Under the pieces are notes generated by a model. It ran no database searches. It was given only the letters and a program-made list of their open reading frames with translations, and was not told the origin of the DNA. Positions 46,504 to 55,299 of a DNA stretch of 64,000 nt are shown here, piece after piece. This DNA comes from Methylophilus rhizosphaerae (GTDB lineage Bacteria; Pseudomonadota; Gammaproteobacteria; Burkholderiales; Methylophilaceae). A program made the position numbers and the translations under genes. The DNA is taken from the NCBI RefSeq assembly GCF_900100975.1, contig NZ_FNFX01000003.1, forward strand, positions 466,640-530,639. Direction: 5' to 3'. Position 1 is the first letter of the stretch; the number at the start of each line of letters is the position of its first letter.

Positions 46504-46537
46504 TTGTCATAAAAATTTCACATTTGTGTGGTGTCAT
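46504..46537 (+). promoter_or_regulatory. Candidate PHO box and -10 upstream of parA
   Basis: TTGTCAT-AAAA-ATTTCAC (46504-46521) matches PhoB half-sites at 6/7 and 5/7 with an A4 spacer. After 10 bases comes a weak -10, TGTCAT (46532-46537). The spacing equals that of known PHO-box promoters and the orientation points to parA. Confidence 0.45.
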
Positions 46538-46588
46538 AGAGGCTGTTTTCCATGACAGAATTGAGCACCTTTAATCAGGGAGCATGAG

Positions 46589-47209
46589 ATGCGCAGGGTA
46601 TTGGTAGCGAATACCAAAGGCGGTAGCGGCAAAACGACGCTAAGCACGAATCTTGCCGGCTATCTGGCACAATTGGGACATAAAATCGTGCTGGAAGATA
46701 TCGACCGGCAACAGTCTTCTGCGGCCTGGCTGGCGCGGCGCCCTCCCCATGTGGCGCCCGTATTCAATGCAGATGCCCTTGGCAAATCCGCATTGCAAAA
46801 GGCGGACTGGGTAGTGACTGATTCACCGGGTGGATTGCGTGACCGGAAAATTTCGGATGCAGTGGCTGATGCCGACCTGGTGCTGGTGCCTATTGCGCCT
46901 TCGGCCTTTGATATTGGTGCGACCCAGGATTTCCTGGCATTGCTGGCTGAAGAAAAAGCCATCCGCAAACAGAAGACGTTTGTGGGGTTGGTCGGGATGC
47001 GCGTGATGCCACGTACCAAATCTGCCGAGCGTTTGCTGACCTTCATGGATGAATCCGGTTTTGCAGTGCTGTCGTTGTTGCGCTCTTCGCAGATATACGT
47101 GACCGCAGCAGAAGAAGGCCTGAGTATTTTTGATTTATCACATTCGCTGAAAGACGTGGATATTGCACAGTGGAACCCGGTCACTGACTGGATTCTGCAG
47201 AACAGTTAA
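46589..47209 (+). CDS. Orphan ParA-family ATPase
   Basis: A 206-residue ParA/MinD ATPase with no N-terminal helix-turn-helix. It has deviant Walker A KGGSGKTT (10-17), A' DIDRQQSS, Walker B-like DWVVTDSPGG and the conserved IAPSAFDIGATQDFL. No parB and no parS-like cluster is visible, so it is not the chromosomal partition ParA. Such orphan ATPases use nucleoid-bound waves to position plasmids, carboxysomes, chemoreceptors or granules. Neighbours are a divergent H1-like DNA-binding protein and, 49 bases downstream, a small charged protein that could be its partner. An AGGGAG Shine-Dalgarno is present. Confidence 0.88.
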   Translation: MRRVLVANTKGGSGKTTLSTNLAGYLAQLGHKIVLEDIDRQQSSAAWLARRPPHVAPVFNADALGKSALQKADWVVTDSPGGLRDRKISDAVADADLVLVPIAPSAFDIGATQDFLALLAEEKAIRKQKTFVGLVGMRVMPRTKSAERLLTFMDESGFAVLSLLRSSQIYVTAAEEGLSIFDLSHSLKDVDIAQWNPVTDWILQNS

Positions 47210-47258
47210 ACAATACCTGTGCTGACAGGTGTTATACAGTAAGCCTAAAGGGAGTCGT

Positions 47259-47504
47259 ATGAAAGACAAGGTAAATCCAGTTTATCTGGAAAGGGTAAAA
47301 CAGTTGAGTACGGATGAGGCGGAGCGTATCCTGTCACGCATGGGCGGCAAGCTGCCGAAACGTTTTATCAAGGAGAAACTGACGCAGGAAGAAGCACTTG
47401 CCCTGCAACTGGAGATCGAAGAAGAGCAGTTACAGGAGTGGCGCGAAAAAATGACCAAACTGCGCGAAGAAGACGAAAAACGCGAGAAAAAGAAAAAAGA
47501 TTGA
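47259..47504 (+). CDS. Small charged helical protein downstream of parA (81 aa)
   Basis: An 81-residue protein. The N-terminal part has a conserved-looking segment (YLERVKQLSTDEAERILSRMGGKLPKRFIKEKLTQEEALALQLEIEEEQLQEW). The tail is a continuous highly charged helix ending in KREKKKKD, with coiled-coil character. I recognise it only as a hypothetical family of Betaproteobacteria. AGGGAG precedes ATG 47259. It lies 49 bases after parA and is probably in its transcript; a role as ParA adaptor is inference. Confidence 0.7.
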   Translation: MKDKVNPVYLERVKQLSTDEAERILSRMGGKLPKRFIKEKLTQEEALALQLEIEEEQLQEWREKMTKLREEDEKREKKKKD

Positions 47505-47552
47505 TAGGCCATGCGCGCTTCAGCGCACTGTTGGTGTCTCGCATGTTGCAAA

Positions 47553-47582
47553 CAATAACGGGCCTGTGACGGCCCGTTATTG
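47553..47582. terminator. Bidirectional terminator between the small protein and ppx
   Basis: A 12-bp perfect stem, CAATAACGGGCC (47553-47564) and GGCCCGTTATTG (47571-47582), with a TGTGAC loop. It lies between convergent genes ending at 47504 and 47600. Confidence 0.8.
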
Positions 47583-47599
47583 CTGGTATGTCGCCGGTA

Positions 47600-49081
47600 T
47601 CAGGCCTGGCGTGTTTCCAGTTGCCAGCCCAGTTTCTGCCATAGCTGGCATTCTTCTTCCAGCAAGTAACGGGTTTGCGGGTGCTGGGTTTCCCATTGTG
47701 CCGGGAAGGTCAGCGTGAATTGCTGTTTATGGCGTGCCAATTGCAGATGCTTGATGGCAGGCATGCGTCGCGAATGGCAGAAAATAACGGCCAGCCGCAA
47801 GGCCATTAACTGGCAGACCAGGTTCTGGTTATCAAAATCGGCCGCCAGCTTGCGTAACTTGCCCTGGTGGCCCATGACCAGCAGGCTGATGGTGTGCAGT
47901 TCGCTTTGGGCAAAGCCCATCAGCTCCGTGTTTTCCAGAATATAGGCACCATGTTTGTTACAGTCGGTATGTGAAATCAGCCAGCCGATTTCGTGACACA
48001 GCGCCGCCCATTGCAATAGCGGTTTATGAGTATCACTGGCTTGCATCGCATCATAAAAATACAGGGCAACTTTGCTGACATTCTGCGCATGCTCCATATC
48101 CACACTGAATTGTTTGCACAGCCGCGCGATGGAGGCGGAACGTAAATCCTCAGTCGCATGCTCCGGGCTCAGCATGTCATACAACACGCCGTGCCGTAAT
48201 GCGCCATAAGCCACATGCATGGTCTGGATACCCAGTGTATCAAACACTGCTGTCAGCACGGCCAGCCCACCACCGATCACGGCACGCCGGTCTTCCTTGA
48301 GGCCTTCCATGGTCAGCCGTTCCGGGGTTTTAGCTTTGATCAGGGTTTGCTTGAGCCAGTCCAGTTGTTCACGTTCGATTTTGTCTGCCGGAAACCCGGC
48401 GCCAGCCAGCACATCCGCCACCGCGCCTACCGTGCCGGAAGCGCCGTAAGCGACTTCCCACTGATTGCTGGCATAGCGGTTGCCTATCATGTCGATGATA
48501 GATTCAGCAGCGATTTCTGCACGTTCAAAATTACGCTCGCTTAACTGGCCGTCGGCAAAATATTTTTGTGACCAGCCAACCGAACCCAGCCGCAAGGATT
48601 CAGTGGTATTGGCCTTGAAATGCTGCCCAAGGATAAATTCGGTCGATCGCCCACCAATATCAATCACCAGGCGTTTTTCATCTGATTGCGATAACATGCG
48701 GCTGACGCCCTGGTAAATCAGGCGCGCTTCTTCCACACCGGAAATAATTTCGATCGGATATCCCAGGATTTTCTGTGCCTGCCTGATAAAGTCATCGCTG
48801 TTGACGGCTTCCCGCAGGGTTTGTGTCGCCACGGCACGCACCTGCTCGGCAGGAAAACCCTTTAAGCGCTCGCCAAACCGGGCCAGGCATTTCAGGCCAC
48901 GTTCAAAGGCTTCCGGTTTCAGGTTGCGATCCTCATCAAGGTCGCCGCCCTGGCGTACGGCCTCTTTCAAATAATCAACCCGCAGGATTTGCCCGTCGAC
49001 GACACGGCCAATTTCGAGGCGGAAACTGTTGGAACCTAGATCTACAGCGGCGAGTTGGGTGTCATGGGTAATAGTTAGCAT
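47600..49081 (-). CDS. ppx: Exopolyphosphatase (Ppx/GppA family)
   Basis: A 493-residue ASKHA-fold phosphatase. The phosphate-binding loops are AAVDLGSNSFRLEIG (11-25) and LVIDIGGRSTEFILG (about 138-152). SGVEEARLIYQGV and YGASGTVGAVADVL also fit. A C-terminal HD-like helical domain (LLQWAALCHEIGWLISHTDCNKHGAYIL) indicates the long Ppx/GppA form. It hydrolyses polyphosphate ends or pppGpp, so it opposes PPK. It follows the conserved 90-residue gene at 49100-49372 after 18 bases on the same strand. Confidence 0.93.
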   Translation of the reverse strand: MLTITHDTQLAAVDLGSNSFRLEIGRVVDGQILRVDYLKEAVRQGGDLDEDRNLKPEAFERGLKCLARFGERLKGFPAEQVRAVATQTLREAVNSDDFIRQAQKILGYPIEIISGVEEARLIYQGVSRMLSQSDEKRLVIDIGGRSTEFILGQHFKANTTESLRLGSVGWSQKYFADGQLSERNFERAEIAAESIIDMIGNRYASNQWEVAYGASGTVGAVADVLAGAGFPADKIEREQLDWLKQTLIKAKTPERLTMEGLKEDRRAVIGGGLAVLTAVFDTLGIQTMHVAYGALRHGVLYDMLSPEHATEDLRSASIARLCKQFSVDMEHAQNVSKVALYFYDAMQASDTHKPLLQWAALCHEIGWLISHTDCNKHGAYILENTELMGFAQSELHTISLLVMGHQGKLRKLAADFDNQNLVCQLMALRLAVIFCHSRRMPAIKHLQLARHKQQFTLTFPAQWETQHPQTRYLLEEECQLWQKLGWQLETRQA

Positions 49082-49099
49082 GCGATAACACTGGAGAAA

Positions 49100-49372
49100 T
49101 TACTTCAGATAACGTGAAATGGCTTGGGGGTATTCGGGAAAATAACGTTCAATGACACTCAAATCAAAACTTCTCAGAATACTGGTATTAGACTCGCGGT
49201 CGAGCAGGAAGCCAAAAGACGCTGTCACCAGTTCGGTGATGGTCTGCGATTTGCTCAACAACGGTTGCGCATAATCCGGTTTGACGCTGACCTGGTGCGT
49301 GGTGACTTGCGACCCATGCACAGTGACAGAAAAAGAATTAGGACTGGTTTCAGTCACTTCAATATTCGCCAT
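49100..49372 (-). CDS. Conserved 90-residue protein upstream of ppx
   Basis: A 90-residue soluble protein, MANIEVTETSPNSFSVTVHG at the start and ESNTSILRSFDLSVIERYFPEY near the end. The start is a short beta-rich segment and the end is helical. I recognise this as a small conserved bacterial family but know no function. ATG 49372 is chosen; a longer frame from 49672 would add an implausible hydrophobic stretch. It probably leads a two-gene operon with ppx. Confidence 0.7.
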   Translation of the reverse strand: MANIEVTETSPNSFSVTVHGSQVTTHQVSVKPDYAQPLLSKSQTITELVTASFGFLLDRESNTSILRSFDLSVIERYFPEYPQAISRYLK

Positions 49373-49565
49373 GATCGTCTCCGTCCCCCATTGCCTTCCC
49401 AAGCAAGCCCCGCAAACAGTATAAATCGTTATGATGACAGAGGCCAGTGAAAGAAATATGACGTGAAAGAAATGTAAGGCAAAAACTGATATAAAAAGCG
49501 CATGCATGAAAACCGGCGATTTCATTAAACTGTCATGGCTTGAAATTAAAATAAAAATCAAAAAA

Positions 49566-50264
49566 ATGAAAACTCCAATCCTCATCTCTATCAGCCTGCT
49601 ATCAACGTTGTGGTTGCCATACAACGTGTATGCTGCACGCCCGCTGGTCACCGATGACGCGCGCCTGACCAATGCCCATAGCTGCCAGTTGGAAAGCTGG
49701 GTGCGCGCCTATGAAGGCGGGCGGGAAATGTGGGCGTTGCCCGCATGTAACCTGGGTGAAAATTTTGAAGTCACCCTGGGTGGAGGTGTGTACCGTAATC
49801 AGGATGAACACTATCGGACCGAAGACTGGATAGTGCAATTCAAGACTTTATTCAAACCGCTGGAAACCAATGACTGGGGCTGGGGTTTGGCCGTAGGCCG
49901 GGTCATGCATCCTGATATCCAGCCAGGACCTAACCAATTGGGCAATACTTATTTTTATGTCCCGGTGTCTTTTTCCATGCGCGATGATGATGTGGTTGTG
50001 CATTTGAATGTGGGGATGTTGCGGGATAAGGATGAATCACGTACCAAAGCCAGCATGGGCTTGGGGACGGAGTTCAAGCTCGGCGGTGCGTTTAAAGGTA
50101 TCGCCGAAGTGTTTGGCGATAATACGCAAAATCCGTTTTATCAACTGGGTGTGCGCTATTCACTGGTTCCGGAAGTGTTTCAGATTGATGGCACGATTGG
50201 GCAGCAGGTGAATGGGGATAGGCAGACGCAGTGGTTGTCGGTGGGGATTAGGTGGACACCATAA
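49566..50264 (+). CDS. Outer-membrane beta-barrel protein (MetA-pathway/transporter-like)
   Basis: A 232-residue protein with a signal peptide (about 1-22, cleavage near VYA-ARP). Alternating-hydrophobic strands follow, ending in a C-terminal aromatic-containing strand (WLSVGIRW), as in outer-membrane beta-barrels. ARPLVTDDARLTNAHSCQLESW resembles the phenol-degradation meta-pathway (PF13557-like) family start. Substrate unknown. ATG 49566 is preferred over 49506 because it gives a normal signal peptide. A CTGTCAT word lies 30 bases upstream but has no second half-site. Confidence 0.6.
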   Translation: MKTPILISISLLSTLWLPYNVYAARPLVTDDARLTNAHSCQLESWVRAYEGGREMWALPACNLGENFEVTLGGGVYRNQDEHYRTEDWIVQFKTLFKPLETNDWGWGLAVGRVMHPDIQPGPNQLGNTYFYVPVSFSMRDDDVVVHLNVGMLRDKDESRTKASMGLGTEFKLGGAFKGIAEVFGDNTQNPFYQLGVRYSLVPEVFQIDGTIGQQVNGDRQTQWLSVGIRWTP

Positions 50265-50275
50265 GCGTATTTTAT

Positions 50276-50331
50276 GGGTGGGTGTTTGTGTTTTTGATGT
50301 AGCGATTTATTTCGCCTACAGGCGAAATAAA
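50276..50331. repeat. Interspersed palindromic repeat, copy A
   Basis: This matches copy B at 36918-36975 over about 45 bases. It ends in a perfect 12-bp inverted repeat, TTTATTTCGCCT (50306-50317) and AGGCGAAATAAA (50320-50331), with only AC between. It starts about 11 bases after the outer-membrane protein gene stop and might also act as its 3' stabiliser. Confidence 0.7.
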
Positions 50332-50435
50332 CAGTTTATTAAAATCGCCCAACGTTAAATCTATTTATTCAGTTTTATTTGAACAAACGAATCCAAGCCG
50401 TTTTAACCTCCCTCAGCGATGAAGAAAAATCCCCT

Positions 50436-50464
50436 CTTGAAAAACGGTTTTTCCTTCCCCATCT
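50436..50464 (+). promoter_or_regulatory. Sigma-32 heat-shock promoter of htpG
   Basis: CTTGAAA (50436-50442), a 14-base spacer and CCCCATCT (50457-50464) match the RpoH consensus very closely. The htpG ATG lies at 50509. Confidence 0.9.
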
Positions 50465-50508
50465 AAACGTAAATTTTTGTGTTTAATCCCGTTTTTGGAG
50501 GAACCGTT

Positions 50509-52422
50509 ATGACGACAGCGACCGCAGAATCGCAATCTAAACAAACCATGGGCTTTCAGGCCGAGGTCAAACAGTTATTGCAATTGATGATCCATTCGCT
50601 CTACAGCAATAAAGAAATTGTCTTGCGCGAGTTGATTTCCAATGCATCCGATGCAGCGGATAAGTTGCGTTTCGAGGCAATTTCCAATGATAGTTTGTAT
50701 GAAAATGACAGTGAACTGAAGATTCGCGTGTCCTTTGACAAGGACGCCCGCACCTTGACCATTGCTGACAATGGGATCGGTATGCGCCGTGAAGAGGTAA
50801 TCAACAACATCGGCACCATTGCCAAATCCGGCACCAAGGAGTTCTTCCAGAACCTGACCGGTGACCAGGCCAAAGATGCCAACCTGATCGGCCAGTTCGG
50901 CGTGGGGTTTTATTCCAGTTTTATCATTGCCGACAAAGTGACCTTGATTACGCGTCGTGCTGGTGAAGCCGAAGCGATCAAATGGGAATCCAGTGGTGAA
51001 GGGGATTTCACGATTGAAACTACCGAAAAAGAGGGTCGTGGTACCGAAGTGATTTTGCATCTGCGCGAAAATGAAGATGAGTTTCTCAATGACTGGAAAC
51101 TGAAAACCATCGTCCGCAAATATTCCGACCATATCACCTTGCCTATCGTGATGAAAAAGTCCGAATGGAAAGAGGGCGAAAATGGTGAAGGCGGCCAGAT
51201 GGTCACGACGGATGAAGACGAAACCATCAACACGGCATCAGCCTTGTGGGCGCGCAGCAAGAGCGATATTTCCGAAGAAGAGTACAACGAGTTTTACAAG
51301 CACGTCTCGCATGATTTTGAGAATCCACTGGCCTACACGCATAGCCGCGTAGAGGGCAAGCAGGAATATATTTCGCTGTTGTATGTGCCATCCAAAGCGC
51401 CATTTGACTTGTATGACCGCGAACGTCGCCAGGGCATCAAGCTGTATGTGAAACGCGTGTTCATTATGGAAGATGCGGAAAAATTGATGCCGCAGTATCT
51501 GCGCTTTGTGCGCGGTGTGATTGATTCTGCTGATTTGCCGTTGAACGTGTCACGCGAAATCCTGCAAGACAGCCGTGATGTGGAAGCGATTAAAAATGGC
51601 TCGGTGAAGAAAGTGCTGGGATTGCTTGAAGATATCGCCGAAAACAAACCGGAAGAGTATGCCAGGTTCTGGAATGAATTTGGCCGTGTGCTGAAAGAAG
51701 GCCCGGGCGAAGACTTTGCCAATAAAGACAAGATTGCCGGTTTGCTGCGTTTTGCATCTACCCATGCAGATACCGAAGTGCAAAACGTTTCGCTCAAGGC
51801 TTACATTGAGCGCATGAAGCCTGAGCAGGAAGCGATTTATTACATCACGGCCGATACCTTTGCTGCGGCCAAGAATTCGCCACACCTGGAAATCTTCCGC
51901 AAAAAAGGCATTGAAGTATTGCTGATGTCCGACAAGGTAGATGAGTGGTTGCTGGGCAGCCTGACCGAGTTTGAAGGCAAGAAACTGCAGTCCATCGCCA
52001 AAGGCGATCTGGACTTAGGCAAGCTGGAAGACGAGGCAGATAAAGAAGCGCAAAAGCAGGTGGAGGAAAGCGCCAAAGACCTGGTAGAGCGAGTGAAGGC
52101 GGCATTAGGCGAAGCTGTAAAAGACGTGAAAGTCACCCATCGCTTGACCGACTCCCCAGCTTGCCTGGTGGCAGGTGAACACGATTTGTCCGGTAACCTG
52201 GCGCGTATCTTGAAGGCTGCGGGCCAGAAAGCACCAGATAGCAAACCTGTCCTGGAAATTAATCCTGCGCATCGACTGGTAGAAAAACTCAAGGCCGAAA
52301 GTGATGATGCCAGGTTCGCCGATTATGCGCATGTGTTGTTTGACCAGGCTTTGCTGGCAGAAGGCGGCCAACTGGAAGATCCGGCCAGCTTTGTGAAGCG
52401 TATGAATAGCCTGATTCTTTAA
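50509..52422 (+). CDS. htpG: Hsp90 chaperone HtpG
   Basis: A 637-residue bacterial Hsp90. The GHKL ATPase domain starts [36 protein letters not shown]. The ATP-site motifs are DNGIGM and [11 protein letters not shown]. The middle domain contains [10 protein letters not shown], and the C-terminal dimerisation domain includes LTDSPACLV and [14 protein letters not shown] text ([11 protein letters not shown]). ATG 50509 has a strong GGAGGAA Shine-Dalgarno; a longer frame from 50479 is unlikely. Transcription is by the sigma-32 promoter at 50436. Confidence 0.97.
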   Translation: MTTATAESQSKQTMGFQAEVKQLLQLMIHSLYSNKEIVLRELISNASDAADKLRFEAISNDSLYENDSELKIRVSFDKDARTLTIADNGIGMRREEVINNIGTIAKSGTKEFFQNLTGDQAKDANLIGQFGVGFYSSFIIADKVTLITRRAGEAEAIKWESSGEGDFTIETTEKEGRGTEVILHLRENEDEFLNDWKLKTIVRKYSDHITLPIVMKKSEWKEGENGEGGQMVTTDEDETINTASALWARSKSDISEEEYNEFYKHVSHDFENPLAYTHSRVEGKQEYISLLYVPSKAPFDLYDRERRQGIKLYVKRVFIMEDAEKLMPQYLRFVRGVIDSADLPLNVSREILQDSRDVEAIKNGSVKKVLGLLEDIAENKPEEYARFWNEFGRVLKEGPGEDFANKDKIAGLLRFASTHADTEVQNVSLKAYIERMKPEQEAIYYITADTFAAAKNSPHLEIFRKKGIEVLLMSDKVDEWLLGSLTEFEGKKLQSIAKGDLDLGKLEDEADKEAQKQVEESAKDLVERVKAALGEAVKDVKVTHRLTDSPACLVAGEHDLSGNLARILKAAGQKAPDSKPVLEINPAHRLVEKLKAESDDARFADYAHVLFDQALLAEGGQLEDPASFVKRMNSLIL

Positions 52423-52444
52423 ACAACGCTTCCCGCAAGTTTAC

Positions 52445-52468
52445 AGCCCGCTCGTAAGCGGGCTTTTT
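52445..52468 (+). terminator. Intrinsic terminator after htpG
   Basis: AGCCCGCT (52445-52452) and AGCGGGCT (52457-52464) form an 8-bp stem with a CGTA loop, followed by a run of five T. Confidence 0.9.
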
Positions 52469-52531
52469 GTTTCTTTAGGAGGGGCTTTTCAGGAGGGTTA
52501 AGATGATCCGGCCAATGCCAACTGGCAATGA

Positions 52532-52566
52532 CTGTCATGTTGCTGACTTGCGGGCTGGCATATAAT
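52532..52566 (+). promoter_or_regulatory. Candidate glgP promoter with PHO-box-like element
   Basis: TATAAT lies at 52561-52566. Upstream, CTGTCAT-GTTG-CTGACTT (52532-52549) matches PhoB half-sites at 7/7 and 5/7, 11 bases before the -10. The spacer is not A/T-rich, so the PhoB assignment is weak; the -10 itself is good. The leader to ATG 52697 would be about 125 bases. Confidence 0.4.
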
Positions 52567-52696
52567 GCAAAGACAGCATGAATTTTGTATTTCTTTCCAT
52601 GTCTGACGATTGCAAGGCCAGGGTATGTTGCCGGGGCTTGTTTCTTGCTTTTATCGAGATAAAGCAAATTTCTTATCAATATTCAGGGGAAGAGGC

Positions 52697-55198
52697 ATGA
52701 GCACTGATGTGAAAAGAACACGAAAAAGAGCCGGAAAACCGGACAATTTTCAGGCCGTGGATACGTTTCTCCTTGAGCAGTTACCTATCCCGCAAGCCTT
52801 GCGTAACCACCTCACGTTTTCCTTGGGCAAGTCCGATTCCTGGGCCACTTCGCGCGATTGGTACCAGACCGCGGCCTTTACGGTGCGCGACCATTTGATG
52901 AGCCGCTGGGTGAATACCCGCGATGCTTATCGTGAAGCCAATACCAAGCGTGTCTACTATCTTTCCCTGGAGTTCCTGATTGGTCGCATGCTGGCCAATG
53001 CCGCCCTGAACCTGGGCATTGCACCGGAATTAAGCACGGGCTTGCAGGAGATCGGCCAGCAGATGGAAGGCGTGGTCGAGATGGAGCCGGATGCCGCGCT
53101 GGGCAATGGTGGCCTGGGCCGGCTCGCCGCCTGTTTTGTTGATTCCATGGCCACCATGGATATTCCTGCCACCGGTTACGGCATTCGCTATGACTATGGC
53201 ATGTTTCGCCAAACCATCGAAGAAGGCCAGCAGGTCGAAAATCCGGATAACTGGCTGCGCTACCAGAATATCTGGGAAATCCAGCGGCCGGAGCATACCT
53301 GTGAAGTGAAGTTTTATGGCCGCGTGGTGCAGGTGCATACCGATCATGGCACCGAGCACCACTGGATAGAAACCGAGAGCGTGGTGGCCATGCCATATGA
53401 TGTGCCAGTCCCCGGTTATGGCACCCAGACCGTGAACAACCTGCGCCTGTGGTCGGCCAAAGCGGCCAAGGAATTTGATTTGCTGCACTTTAACCAGGGC
53501 AATTATGAAAAATCCGTCGAAGGGCGGCATGGCGCAGAAACCATTTCCCAGGTGCTGTATCCCAACGATGCTTCCGAATCAGGTAAGGAATTACGCCTCA
53601 AGCAGCAGTATTTTTTTGTGTCTGCGTCTATCCAGGATATTCTGCACCGCTTTACCAATTACAACTCTGACTGGGATACTTTGCCGGATAAGGCTGCCAT
53701 CCAGCTGAATGATACCCATCCTGCCATTGCGGTGGCTGAAATGATGTATCAACTGATAGATCATTACCACCTGGCCTGGGACAGGGCGTGGAAACTGGTC
53801 ACGCAGATATTCGCCTACACCAATCACACCCTGATGCCGGAAGCGCTGGAAAGCTGGTCGGTAGAGTTGTTTGCTACCCTGTTGCCACGGCACCTTGAAA
53901 TCATTTACGAAATCAACCACCGTTTCCTGCAGATGGTTAATCAGCATTTCCCCGGTGACTGTGATTTGTTACGCCGAGTATCCATCATTGATGAAACCCA
54001 TGGACGCCGGGTGCGTATGGCGCACCTGGCCGTCATTGGCAGTCATACCGTGAACGGCGTCGCAGCCTTGCACAGCGAGTTATTGAAAACCACCCTGTTC
54101 GCCGATTTCAACAGGATTTTCCCGGGCAAGTTTACCAATGTCACTAATGGCATTACGCCACGTCGCTGGTTGAACCAGGCGAACCCGTTATTGACTGAGT
54201 TGTTGACGCAACATATAGGCGGTGGCTTTCAGAAAGACCTGAGCCTGATTAAGCATAGTGAACCCCTGGCAGATAATGCCGCGTTCAGGCAGGCGTTCCG
54301 TGACGTGAAAGCCGCCAACAAACAGCGGCTGGCATACAAAATCCTGCAGAAAACCGGGGTGGTGATCAATCCGCAAGCCATGTTCGATGTGCAGATCAAA
54401 CGTATCCATGAATACAAGCGCCAGTTGTTGAATGTGTTGCATGTGATTACGCTGTATAACCGTATTCGTAGCGGGCAGGCAACGCTGCATACGCCACGGG
54501 TGGTGATTTTTGCCGGTAAGGCTGCGCCGGGTTACTGGCTGGCCAAGCAGATTATCCGCCTGATTAATGATGTGGCAGCAATCATTAATAATGATCCTGT
54601 CGTGGGTGACCAGCTGAAAGTCGTGTTCTACCCTAATTATGAAGTCAGTGCCGCCGAAATTTTATTTCCGGGCGCTGACCTGTCCGAGCAGATTTCTACC
54701 GCTGGCACCGAAGCCAGTGGCACCGGGAACATGAAAATGGCGCTGAATGGCGCGCTGACCATAGGTACCCTGGATGGTGCCAACGTGGAAATCAAGGAGG
54801 AAGTCGGCGACGAAAATATCTTTATTTTCGGTCTGACCACGGCAGAAGTGACAAAGCTGAAAACCGGCGGTTATAACCCGTGGGATTACTATCATGGCAA
54901 TGCCGAGCTGAAACAGGTCATTGATATGATAGGCAGTGGATTCTTCTCCGTGGGAGATCCAGCTCGCTACCAGGCGATTGTGGACACCTTGCTGCAAAAG
55001 GGTGACCAGTATCTGCTACTGGCAGATTATGCCGATTATGTAGCGACCCAGGAAAAAGTCGCGGCGCTATACCGGGATGAAGAGGCCTGGTCTCGCATGG
55101 CCATCCTGAATATGGCACGCATGGCCAAATTTTCCAGCGACCGTACCATAGGCGAATATGCTAGCCGCATCTGGAAAGTTTCCCCGTTCAAAGCCTGA
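52697..55198 (+). CDS. glgP: Glycogen/alpha-glucan phosphorylase
   Basis: An 833-residue GT35 phosphorylase that releases glucose 1-phosphate from glycogen or maltodextrin with phosphate. Signatures are YYLSLEFLIGRML near 100, ALGNGGLGRLAACF, and the pyridoxal-phosphate site EASGTGNMKMALNGAL (Lys about 680). ATG 52697 has a GGGGAAGAGG Shine-Dalgarno region; the longer frame from 52610 is unlikely. It stands alone between two terminators; no glg synthesis genes are in the window. Confidence 0.96.
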   Translation: MSTDVKRTRKRAGKPDNFQAVDTFLLEQLPIPQALRNHLTFSLGKSDSWATSRDWYQTAAFTVRDHLMSRWVNTRDAYREANTKRVYYLSLEFLIGRMLANAALNLGIAPELSTGLQEIGQQMEGVVEMEPDAALGNGGLGRLAACFVDSMATMDIPATGYGIRYDYGMFRQTIEEGQQVENPDNWLRYQNIWEIQRPEHTCEVKFYGRVVQVHTDHGTEHHWIETESVVAMPYDVPVPGYGTQTVNNLRLWSAKAAKEFDLLHFNQGNYEKSVEGRHGAETISQVLYPNDASESGKELRLKQQYFFVSASIQDILHRFTNYNSDWDTLPDKAAIQLNDTHPAIAVAEMMYQLIDHYHLAWDRAWKLVTQIFAYTNHTLMPEALESWSVELFATLLPRHLEIIYEINHRFLQMVNQHFPGDCDLLRRVSIIDETHGRRVRMAHLAVIGSHTVNGVAALHSELLKTTLFADFNRIFPGKFTNVTNGITPRRWLNQANPLLTELLTQHIGGGFQKDLSLIKHSEPLADNAAFRQAFRDVKAANKQRLAYKILQKTGVVINPQAMFDVQIKRIHEYKRQLLNVLHVITLYNRIRSGQATLHTPRVVIFAGKAAPGYWLAKQIIRLINDVAAIINNDPVVGDQLKVVFYPNYEVSAAEILFPGADLSEQISTAGTEASGTGNMKMALNGALTIGTLDGANVEIKEEVGDENIFIFGLTTAEVTKLKTGGYNPWDYYHGNAELKQVIDMIGSGFFSVGDPARYQAIVDTLLQKGDQYLLLADYADYVATQEKVAALYRDEEAWSRMAILNMARMAKFSSDRTIGEYASRIWKVSPFKA

Positions 55199-55216
55199 TA
55201 TGCTTTAAGCATCATA

Positions 55217-55250
55217 CAAAGCAAGTCCTTCTGGACTTGCTTTGTGCTTT
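55217..55250 (+). terminator. Intrinsic terminator after glgP
   Basis: CAAAGCAAGTCC (55217-55228) and GGACTTGCTTTG (55233-55244) form a perfect 12-bp stem with a TTCT loop; T-rich sequence follows. Confidence 0.85.
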
Positions 55251-55299
55251 ATGGGTACACTACTTTCGCTTGTTACCGGTTTGTTAGATGGGAAAAATC

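Noticed and set aside
46589..47209. ParA as chromosomal or plasmid partition protein
   Set aside because: No parB, no parS-like repeated palindromes and no replication-origin genes (dnaA, gidB) lie nearby; the protein also lacks the N-terminal DNA-binding region of larger ParA types.
49530..49547. PHO half-site CTGTCAT before the outer-membrane protein gene
   Set aside because: The second half-site matches only about 2 of 7 and no -10 lies at the right distance. Single CTGTCAT words are expected several times by chance in this window.
49373..49672. Upstream extension of the 90-residue gene to 190 residues
   Set aside because: The extension is a hydrophobic stretch unlike the conserved soluble protein and overlaps the divergent promoter region and start of the outer-membrane protein gene.
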